In this document: in pieces, positions 1 through 6,139 of the stretch
How the letters are laid out: each line of letters opens with the position of its first letter
Numbering within the stretch: the stretch's first letter is position 1
Assembly (NCBI GenBank): GCA_029931885.1
Contig: JAOZRJ010000064.1
Span: 1-7,863 of the forward strand
DNA: 7,863 nucleotides
Source of the DNA: Candidatus Omnitrophota bacterium
Lineage (GTDB): Bacteria; Omnitrophota; Koll11; Zapsychrales; Aceulaceae
Direction of reading: 5' to 3'
Notes under the pieces: model-generated
The model's database searches: none
Seen by the model: only the letters and a program-made list of their open reading frames with translations
Told to the model about the DNA's origin: nothing
Translations under genes and position numbers: made by a program

Positions 1-326
1 AGCCAAACACCAAAATTTGTAACAATAAAGAAAATAGTAGCGGATCCCAGACTAGAAATAGCGATATTCTTAAAACTTTTATTCTTTCGAGCCCATAAAC
101 CTACCAGTGAAATAACAACCAAGCTTCCCCATGTAAAAATCATCATATTGTGAGCACCTAAAATAACATCTGTAATCATCATCAAAGAAAGCGGAAGCAA
201 AACTGAATATTTTTTATTTAAATAGACACCACCAAACAACACCAAGGCAATAACAGGTGAGAAGTTCGCCGGATGAATAATCAATCTCATCGCAACACCA
301 AAAATAAGTAATGCTAATGCTAACAT
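1..326 (-). CDS. DUF6580-like integral membrane protein, 3' part cut by window edge
   Basis: This is a 5'-complete reading frame of 108 codons that runs off the left edge. The start ATG (326-324) has an AAGGAG ribosome site at 340-335, 8 bases upstream. The product is very hydrophobic, with several predicted membrane helices. Early comes the signature HPANFSPVIALVLFGG (residues 18-33), followed by a helix ending MMITDVILGAHN (49-60) and, at the cut end, TNFGVW (103-108). These blocks are what I recall of the DUF6580 family, small uncharacterised inner-membrane proteins of roughly 170-190 residues, so about 70 residues are probably missing. No function is known to me, and no catalytic residues are apparent. 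It follows the response-regulator genes on the same strand after 71 bp, but it has its own promoter-like sequence and need not belong to the signalling operon. The coding call is secure; the family name is from motif memory. Confidence 0.8.
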   Translation of the reverse strand, partial: MLALALLIFGVAMRLIIHPANFSPVIALVLFGGVYLNKKYSVLLPLSLMMITDVILGAHNMMIFTWGSLVVISLVGLWARKNKSFKNIAISSLGSATIFFIVTNFGVW

Positions 327-355
327 ATGGACAACTCCTTTTTTAATATTAAATT

Positions 356-383
356 ATTATACTCAAAATTTATATAAAATCAA
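356..383 (-). promoter_or_regulatory. Candidate sigma70-type promoter of the DUF6580 gene
   Basis: Read on the minus strand, a -35 box TTGATT (383-378) and a perfect -10 box TATAAT (361-356) are separated by 16 bp. Transcription would start near 349 and give a leader of about 23 bases that contains the AAGGAG ribosome site. It lies between the stop of the PilZ-receiver gene (398) and the start at 326. The region is AT-rich, so chance matches are easier, but box quality, spacing and position all fit. No convincing terminator precedes it, so readthrough from the upstream genes is also possible. Confidence 0.5.
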
Positions 384-397
384 TATTTTTTAAAATT

Positions 398-1111
398 TTA
401 CAATGCCGGCAAAAGCCATTCAACTTCCTTAAAAAGTTCATCAATTTTAAAAGGCTTAGTGACATATCTTTGTGCTCCAACGACTTTTCCAACAAGGCGA
501 TCAGCATCATCCTGTAAAGCCGTGAGCATTAATATCGGAGTATGCAAATCTTTATTTTCTCTTCGAATCTTGCGGCAAACCTCAAAACCATTAAGCTTAG
601 GCATTTTTAAATCCAAAATAATTAAATCCGGACTTGCTTCTAAATATTTCTGATATCCCTCTTCACCATCATAAGCAGTGACAACCTCATAACCTGCCGT
701 CTCAAAATGCATAGCAACGAGAGAAACTAGCTCCTTTTCATCATCAATAAGAAGAATTTTTCTTTTTAATCCGGGTTTTGTCAATATCTCCTCAGGAAAA
801 AAACTCAAAAACTCTTTTTCATCTTCTGACCCTTCCTTAATTAATCGAACTCCGATAAGATAAGAATCACCTTCCTTTTCCCTTTTAGCCCAAGCAGAAA
901 CAGTCTTCAAGGTAATCTTTCTATCTTTATCCATTTGAATTTCTAAAATTACTTCTTTTCCTCTCACAATATTTAATCCTGACTGAAAACAAATACCCTG
1001 CTCGCAAACATTAATAATCGATGTTACAAAAAAATCTTCTGAAATCTCCTGCACCTTAAAACGTCCTGAAAATTTTACCTCTAATCGTTTATGTGATCTT
1101 TTTTCTGGCAT
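398..1111 (-). CDS. PilZ-receiver response regulator, possible c-di-GMP-linked output
   Basis: The product is a 237-residue cytoplasmic two-domain protein. The N-terminal PilZ domain (about 1-110) has the RxxxR motif at R5 and R9 and, in place of the usual [D/N]xSxxG, the sequence NVCEQG (34-39), with Cys where Ser is expected. The C-terminal receiver (about 117-235) is canonical: acidic pair D123/D124, phosphoacceptor D167 in LIILDLKMP, T197 and K219 in VTKPF. The start is fixed because the RxxxR arginines lie only four residues in and no other Met occurs before residue 60. A GAGG lies 11 bases upstream, inside the preceding gene, which this one overlaps by 31 bp; coupled translation is likely. 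PilZ domains generally bind c-di-GMP and act on motility, secretion or polysaccharide machinery. Here phosphorylation by a kinase, plausibly the one at 2268-5081, would modulate the PilZ part. The PilZ-first order differs from the receiver-first order usual in response regulators. There is no DNA-binding domain. Confidence 0.9.
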   Translation of the reverse strand: MPEKRSHKRLEVKFSGRFKVQEISEDFFVTSIINVCEQGICFQSGLNIVRGKEVILEIQMDKDRKITLKTVSAWAKREKEGDSYLIGVRLIKEGSEDEKEFLSFFPEEILTKPGLKRKILLIDDEKELVSLVAMHFETAGYEVVTAYDGEEGYQKYLEASPDLIILDLKMPKLNGFEVCRKIRRENKDLHTPILMLTALQDDADRLVGKVVGAQRYVTKPFKIDELFKEVEWLLPAL

Positions 1112-2016
1112 TTCTTAAACATCCTCTTTGAATGATTTTTAATATTTTCCCATAATTCTGTTTCTCCGGAGCTTATTAAAACAGAAACATATTTCTTCCC
1201 TAAAAGCTCTTTTTTTATTTGTTCTAATTCATTGCCACCATAAACAACCACTGAAATATCCCGAGCTCGAGACATTCCTCGCAAAAGATCAATAATCTTA
1301 ACAGCAGTCATGCCAGATAAAACATCTTTTAAGAAAATAACATCCGGCAAATACTCAACCGCATTCTCTAAACATTTAGAAGGAGTAGAAACAACGCGCA
1401 CGAGATAATCATTTTCAAAAAGAATTTTCTCAATTTTATTATAAACACGGACATCGTCTTCTGCCAAAAGAGCTTTTCGGACTTCTTTTGTTTTAACTTC
1501 CCTAACGATAATTTCATCAACAGCATCAATCATTTCAACATCCAAAATTCCCTCTGCCGTAGAAGTAATAGCTATATCATCTTTACTTAGCATTTTTTGC
1601 TCAGCCTGTCCTGTGCTTACTTTGCTTTTCGATCCTTCATCTCTCGAAGAATGAATAACCTTATGAATCTGATCAACCAACTCATCAATCTTAAATGGTT
1701 TCTCCAAAAATCCATCAACCTTAACGACCTCAAAATAATCTCTCATGTTAATACGCGCAGTTAAAACAATAAAAGGAATTTCCTTGCCATGTTTTAATTT
1801 TCTCAATTCTTTTAAAAAATCATTCCCGCTTTTTTTCGGCATAACAATATCTGAAACAATTACATCCGGATGAACTTGATCCACCAATAAAAGGGCTTGT
1901 TCGCCATCAGCAGCCTGATGAATCTCATAGTCTAATTTTTCTAGAGCGTCTGCGATTAATGCACGTAAATCTGATTCATCTTCTGCTAATAAAATTTTTA
2001 TTTTTTTGTCACTCAT
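1081..2016 (-). CDS. Double-receiver response regulator, second receiver degenerate
   Basis: The product has 311 residues and two receiver domains joined by a hydrophilic linker. The first (about 5-122) has all the active-site residues: E12/D13, phosphoacceptor D56 in VIVSDIVMP, T86 and K106 in LEKPF. The linker (about 123-178) is charged and probably flexible. The second receiver (about 179-297) starts well with LLAEDD (E186, D187, D188). Aligned on the first domain, however, it has K230 at the phosphoacceptor position (Asp 231 is displaced by one), G260 for the Thr and Ser for the conserved Lys. It is therefore probably a phosphorylation-dead pseudo-receiver used for dimerisation or partner binding. 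There is no output domain. The start at 2016 has an AAGGA about 13 bases upstream, a long spacing, but the protein begins right at the first receiver strand, so the start is reasonable. The stop (1081-1083) lies inside the next gene. It probably receives phosphate from the upstream kinase, by gene order only. Confidence 0.9.
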   Translation of the reverse strand: MSDKKIKILLAEDESDLRALIADALEKLDYEIHQAADGEQALLLVDQVHPDVIVSDIVMPKKSGNDFLKELRKLKHGKEIPFIVLTARINMRDYFEVVKVDGFLEKPFKIDELVDQIHKVIHSSRDEGSKSKVSTGQAEQKMLSKDDIAITSTAEGILDVEMIDAVDEIIVREVKTKEVRKALLAEDDVRVYNKIEKILFENDYLVRVVSTPSKCLENAVEYLPDVIFLKDVLSGMTAVKIIDLLRGMSRARDISVVVYGGNELEQIKKELLGKKYVSVLISSGETELWENIKNHSKRMFKKCQKKDHIND

Positions 2017-2097
2017 AATATTATAAGCTTCCTTAAAATAAACCTAAAAACTCATTAAAAATCTAAAAACTTTATTACCTCTGACCTCCAACATAAT

Positions 2098-2117
2098 ATA
2101 ATTCTAAAAAGAATTAT
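2098..2117. other. Short stem-loop at the 5' end of the response-regulator leader
   Basis: Two perfectly complementary 8-base arms (2098-2105 and 2110-2117) flank a 4-base loop. The stem has one G-C pair, so it is weak. The run of six T follows it only on the plus strand, so it does not look like a terminator for the minus-strand kinase gene. If the promoter at 2127-2154 is real, transcription would begin near 2120 and this hairpin would form the first bases of the mRNA, where it could protect the 5' end. The role is inferred. Confidence 0.35.
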
Positions 2118-2122
2118 TTTTT

Positions 2123-2135
2123 CAATATCATATTG
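2123..2135. promoter_or_regulatory. 13-bp palindrome over the -10 box, possible operator
   Basis: A perfect palindrome with 6-base arms (CAATAT and ATATTG) around one central base covers the whole -10 box of the response-regulator promoter. A symmetric site in this place is where a repressor would bind. The site is short and AT-rich, so chance is a serious alternative. Confidence 0.25.
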
Positions 2136-2154
2136 TATTCTTCTCGTATATCAA
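2127..2154 (-). promoter_or_regulatory. Candidate sigma70-type promoter of the response-regulator pair
   Basis: On the minus strand a -35 box TTGATA (2154-2149) and a -10 box TATGAT (2132-2127), each one mismatch from consensus, are separated by 16 bp. It lies in the 251-bp gap between the kinase stop (2268) and the double-receiver start (2016) and predicts a leader of about 104 bases. The gap holds no gene that I can support. This is the best two-box match noticed in the intergenic regions and suggests that the two regulators can be expressed separately from the porin/binding protein/kinase operon. Confidence 0.55.
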
Positions 2155-2267
2155 AAGCAACAAAGATATCTATTTCCCTATGATTCCTAGAAATTCTTTA
2201 TTAACCCCCAAAATATTCTTCGTCATAAATAATAACAATTTCTTTTATAAGAATTTCTCCCTTGTAA

Positions 2268-5081
2268 TCAAGATATAACTGGAATTTTTACAAAAAACTT
2301 TGTTCCTTTTCCGGGATTGCTCTCAACGGATATACTTCCGCCATGTCTTTCGAGAATCATAAACGCAGTGCTTAGTCCGAGTCCAGTCCCTCTATCCGGA
2401 TCCTTTGTCGTATAAAATGGTTCAAAAATCTTTGAAGCAGTTTCTTTGGGCATGCCTGATCCCGTATCAGAAACCTCAACGATAATTTCTTTTTTATGTT
2501 CTTCGGTCTTTTCTAAAATAGATGTTTTAACAACAATGATGCCTTCTTCTCCAATCGCATCAGCAGCATTCGTAAACAAATTAAAAAAGACCTGTTCGAT
2601 TAAAACCTTATCTGCATTAATAAAAACTTTTTTATTAACAAATTCTTTTTGAAAAACAATATTTTTCTCCTTAAAAGCTATATCTGATATTGAAATAATA
2701 TTATCAAGAGCTTCGTGAATGGAAACTTTTTTCAAATCTGTTCGAGAATATCGGGAAAATTTTAACAACTCAACAACAACCTTATTAGCCCGTTCAGCTG
2801 CGTTGTTAATAGATTGAAGATGCTTCTTATCTTTTTCGCTTAACTTAGACATATTCTTTTCTAATGCATCCACAGTTAACATAATAATAGCCAAAGGATT
2901 TTTAACCTCGTGGGCAAATCCTGCAGAAAGCTGGCCAATTGCCGCCATTTTTTCAGATTGAAGAAGTTGACTCTGTATTTCCTTAAGCCTAGCATGGGCC
3001 TTTTCTAAATCCTTATACATTATACGCAACCATTGCTCATCTTTCTTACGTTGGGTAATATCTTCGATAATTCCCTTAAATTGAATAGCGTTATCCTCCT
3101 CGTCTCTCACGACAAACGTCCAATCATCTATCCACTTTATCTCGCCTTCTTTTGTAACAATACGATATGGGTTATGCTTAAACTCCTTGATTTCCTTTTG
3201 TTTGCTGGCCGCGTCAACTTCTTGAGCTACTCTATCTAAATCATCTGGATGTATACATTTTGAAAATAACATTTCACCGGATATAAATTCTTCAGCACTA
3301 TAGCCAAAAATTTGTTTTACATTCTCAGAAGCAAATTCTACAGGCCATTGAGACTCATTTTTCCATGAAAAGGCTACTGCAGGACTCTTGTTTATAATCA
3401 TATCTGATTCTCTAAGCTTTTCCTCCGTTGCCAAACGCATAACAACGCCTCCTGCAGTCGAAGAAATTGTCTCAACTACATTACGAAGTTGAAGCGGAAT
3501 ATTTTTATAAAAATGTGAAGCAATATAAAAAACAGCCCTTAACTGCTTTCCTTCAAAAATTGGAATAACTGCAAAAGATTTTAGACCCTCTTTTCGCCGC
3601 TCATTTTCAAAAAAAGTCGAAACTTCATCATCAAAAACATAAAGAGGGCGGTTGATTTTTATATGCTGATCTTCGGAAGAACCTTCAACAATGAACGATA
3701 CCTTGTTAGTATATTCATCTGTTACTCCTTTCGAAAAAAATAATTCAAGCACACCTTTTTTATTAACAGCATAAACAATGCCACAATCAAAACCTTCAAA
3801 TTTTAAGAAAGTATTTAAAAACTCTTGGTACGCATCCTTCAAAGTAATCACAGATAGAAGCTTTGTGGCTAAATCTCGCTGAATAATTATAGCCTGCTCG
3901 GCCTTACGGCGCTCTGTAATATCTTCACCCGAGCTTAAAACTCCAATGACTTCACCTTTTTCTCCGTGCAATAATGAATTATTCCAAAAAATAATTCGTT
4001 CTTCTTTCTTCTTAGTTAAAATCGAATTTTCATAGTAACGGAAAAGCTCAATTTCTCCAGCCATCAACCGAAGATGAACTTTATTAAGCCGATCGGCAAT
4101 CTTTTGCGGTAGGAATAAATTAAACCAATTCTTTCCAATAATTTCATCTTTATGATAACCTAAAACCTCACAACCTCGCTCATTAACAAGAAGAACGCAT
4201 CCATGCTCATCAACTGCAACCATCATAACCCCAGCAACATCAAGATACTGTTGAGCCAAATCTTTTTCTCTACGCAAAGCCTGTTCTGCGACCTCTTTTT
4301 GTGCAATTTCCCTATTTAGTTCATCCCGAGACGCAGTAACTCCTTTAAGATTCTTCGCCATTTTATTAAAGGCATCCGCCAAATCTCCTACTTCGTCCCC
4401 TCGAGAAAGATTAATCTTGCTATCAAGGTCACCCGCTCCTATATTTTTAGCCCCTTCCATTAACATTTTAATAGGCTTGATAATAATAATTTTTGATAGC
4501 ATATAGACGATAATGCTAACTAAAAAAGAAAATAATAAACCTAGAAAAATAGAAAAATTTCTCAGGAGTAAAACCTTTTTAGAAATAATATCTGATAAAA
4601 TTCCAATTCTAATAAAACCAACTGGTTCTCCCATCATGTCTTTAATAGGAACCGAAAATATATACATTCTTTTATCACCAAAAATAACATTTTCCTGGAC
4701 AAGAGGTTGGCTTGAATCAAAAACTTTTTTTGCTACCTCTACGGGGCAGACATGACCGTTATCCAAAGCAGAGTGACTCTGATAAAAAATCTCTCCTGAT
4801 ATACCTAAAACTGCGCAACATTGAGCATAAGGAAGAGATTCTACTATCTTCCGGCATTCCTGGCTTAAGCCCTTAAGCTCTCCTATTTGAAGCCCTAGGC
4901 TCGTAAGGTCTTCAATCATTATTTTAAGCTGATCTGCCTGAGCAAAAACTCTCTCAAAAACACTTTCTTTGTATGCAGAGGTAAAATTCCTTAAGACAAA
5001 ATACGTACTGATAAAACGAGCAATCAAGATTGCCCCGATAGCAATCACTATTAATTTTCCGCTAATTCCTAATCGTTTCAT
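2268..5081 (-). CDS. Membrane sensor histidine kinase (HAMP-PAS-GAF-PAS-HisKA-HATPase)
   Basis: The product is a 937-residue inner-membrane kinase. In order: helix TM1 (about 9-29); an extracytoplasmic sensor of about 145 residues (30-174) that looks Cache/PAS-like and has four cysteines (C76, C88, C89, C112); TM2 (about 175-197); HAMP (about 196-248, P203 and DEVG at 229-232); PAS with PAC tail (about 272-392, ending GEDITERRK); GAF (about 397-550); a second PAS/PAC (about 563-680, ending GIIEDITQRKK); a coiled coil (about 682-712); HisKA with phosphoacceptor H724 in FAHEVKNPL; and HATPase_c. The ATPase shows an N box with N834 and N838, G1 at DTGSG (872-876), an F box IFEPFYTTK (885-893) and G2 at GTGLGL (898-903). 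All catalytic boxes are present, so it should be active. It has no fused receiver, so phosphate must go to separate proteins, plausibly the two regulators downstream. The start ATG has AGGA 7 bases upstream, overlapping the stop of the binding-protein gene 9 bp away. The ligand is unknown. Confidence 0.95.
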   Translation of the reverse strand: MKRLGISGKLIVIAIGAILIARFISTYFVLRNFTSAYKESVFERVFAQADQLKIMIEDLTSLGLQIGELKGLSQECRKIVESLPYAQCCAVLGISGEIFYQSHSALDNGHVCPVEVAKKVFDSSQPLVQENVIFGDKRMYIFSVPIKDMMGEPVGFIRIGILSDIISKKVLLLRNFSIFLGLLFSFLVSIIVYMLSKIIIIKPIKMLMEGAKNIGAGDLDSKINLSRGDEVGDLADAFNKMAKNLKGVTASRDELNREIAQKEVAEQALRREKDLAQQYLDVAGVMMVAVDEHGCVLLVNERGCEVLGYHKDEIIGKNWFNLFLPQKIADRLNKVHLRLMAGEIELFRYYENSILTKKKEERIIFWNNSLLHGEKGEVIGVLSSGEDITERRKAEQAIIIQRDLATKLLSVITLKDAYQEFLNTFLKFEGFDCGIVYAVNKKGVLELFFSKGVTDEYTNKVSFIVEGSSEDQHIKINRPLYVFDDEVSTFFENERRKEGLKSFAVIPIFEGKQLRAVFYIASHFYKNIPLQLRNVVETISSTAGGVVMRLATEEKLRESDMIINKSPAVAFSWKNESQWPVEFASENVKQIFGYSAEEFISGEMLFSKCIHPDDLDRVAQEVDAASKQKEIKEFKHNPYRIVTKEGEIKWIDDWTFVVRDEEDNAIQFKGIIEDITQRKKDEQWLRIMYKDLEKAHARLKEIQSQLLQSEKMAAIGQLSAGFAHEVKNPLAIIMLTVDALEKNMSKLSEKDKKHLQSINNAAERANKVVVELLKFSRYSRTDLKKVSIHEALDNIISISDIAFKEKNIVFQKEFVNKKVFINADKVLIEQVFFNLFTNAADAIGEEGIIVVKTSILEKTEEHKKEIIVEVSDTGSGMPKETASKIFEPFYTTKDPDRGTGLGLSTAFMILERHGGSISVESNPGKGTKFFVKIPVIS

Positions 5082-5090
5082 TTCTCTATC

Positions 5091-6128
5091 CTATTTAATA
5101 ATTTTACTAGCTGTGCGTAAAATCTGAACAGGAATAACAAGTCCTATATCATTTGCAGCAGCAAGATTAACAACAAGAAGATATTTTTTATCACTTTCAA
5201 TCGGAAGATCTCCCGGAAGTACTTTTCCCTTAAGAATTTTATAAGCCTCTTCACCCGCTAAAGACCCAATATTTGAGAAATCCATACCTAAAGAAAAAAT
5301 TGCCCCCTTAGCAAGAAGTTGTCCCAGCGAAGTATATACGGGTAAATCGTGCGCAATAGCAACATCAATCATTCCTTTTCCGTATCTAGATAAAGAAGTG
5401 TCTTGAAGGGCAACTAAAACATCTACCTTGTCAATAATCTCTCTTGTCGCACCGCGTACTTCTCTTTCCGTACGGCATTTTTTCGAAACAACAGAAGTAA
5501 TAACGTCTAAACCTAACAATTTAGACGCCTCTTTAAAATCTTGAACCTGAATCTCTGCGTTAGATTCCCCTTCAGTATAAACAATACCGATTGTCTTGAC
5601 ACTCGGCATAACTCTCTGAATAATTTTCACTTGCGAAAGAGCAGGTACTCCACAATGTGTCCCTGTAACGTTTGTCTTATTTTTTTCCAAGCTCTTAACT
5701 ATGCCGGATCGAATAGGATCTGCCACTGCTGTAAATACAATAGGAATATCTTTGATGATCTCAACAGCAGGCAAGGTACTTCGCGTCCCTACTGTAAAAA
5801 CAAGGTCAACCTTTTCTTTGGAAATTAAATCTTTTAAACCCTGCCTGTAAGTGACCTCATCTCCATTCGAGTCTAAATTCTTAAAAAATACCTCAATATT
5901 CTCCTTGCTTTCAAGAACGCTCACAAATGCTGTTCGCGCAGAATTATAGTCAGGATTATCCTTTAATGTTGCAAGGCCTACAATAAATTGCTGTACAGGA
6001 AGATCACTAAAAGCCTCATCAGACACTTGTCCTTGAGCAGTTAAAGGGCAGTATGATTCTATTAACAAAATAATTGAAACTACAAGCAAAAATAAAAAAA
6101 ACTGATTAAAAATCTTTTTCCTCATCAT
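5091..6128 (-). CDS. Periplasmic substrate-binding protein, ABC_sub_bind (TrpX-like) family
   Basis: The product has 345 residues. A signal peptide (about 1-33) has basic residues at 3-5, a long hydrophobic core (10-23) and a likely cleavage after AQG. There is no lipobox, so it should be soluble in the periplasm. The rest fits a two-lobed binding protein of the ABC_sub_bind family (Pfam PF04392): the DLVFTVGT block (108-115), FTAVADPIRSG (132-142), NVTGTH (153-158), MPSVKTIGIVYTEGESN (174-190) and GMDFSNIG (281-288). Family members bind small molecules, among them amino acids, for ABC uptake, and many lie beside sensor kinases. Here no permease or ATPase gene is near; the kinase starts 9 bp downstream and a porin ends 11 bp upstream, which suggests ligand presentation to the kinase. 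Two ATGs are adjacent (6128 and 6125). The GAGAGG at 6136-6131 is only 2 bases from the first and 5 from the second, so the true protein may lack the first Met. Ligand unknown. Confidence 0.9.
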   Translation of the reverse strand: MMRKKIFNQFFLFLLVVSIILLIESYCPLTAQGQVSDEAFSDLPVQQFIVGLATLKDNPDYNSARTAFVSVLESKENIEVFFKNLDSNGDEVTYRQGLKDLISKEKVDLVFTVGTRSTLPAVEIIKDIPIVFTAVADPIRSGIVKSLEKNKTNVTGTHCGVPALSQVKIIQRVMPSVKTIGIVYTEGESNAEIQVQDFKEASKLLGLDVITSVVSKKCRTEREVRGATREIIDKVDVLVALQDTSLSRYGKGMIDVAIAHDLPVYTSLGQLLAKGAIFSLGMDFSNIGSLAGEEAYKILKGKVLPGDLPIESDKKYLLVVNLAAANDIGLVIPVQILRTASKIIK

Positions 6129-6139
6129 GCCCTCTCTAT

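Noticed and set aside
391..400. Perfect palindrome TAAAATTTTA at the stop of the PilZ-receiver gene
   Set aside because: It has only A/T pairs, no loop room and no convincing T-run; not a usable terminator and expected by chance here.
2098..2123. Hairpin plus T-run as a terminator of the kinase operon
   Set aside because: The T-run follows the hairpin only on the plus strand, where no gene ends; for the minus-strand genes the order is wrong, and the stem has a single G-C pair.
2189..2258. 10-base inverted repeat (2189-2198 against 2249-2258)
   Set aside because: The arms are short and A/T-rich with a 50-base loop and no supporting context such as a T-run; likely chance.
2446..5828. Plus-strand open frames of 60-95 codons opposite the kinase and binding-protein genes
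   Set aside because: They lie wholly antisense to strongly supported genes, show no recognisable domain and no good ribosome sites; they are by-products of the coding strand's composition.
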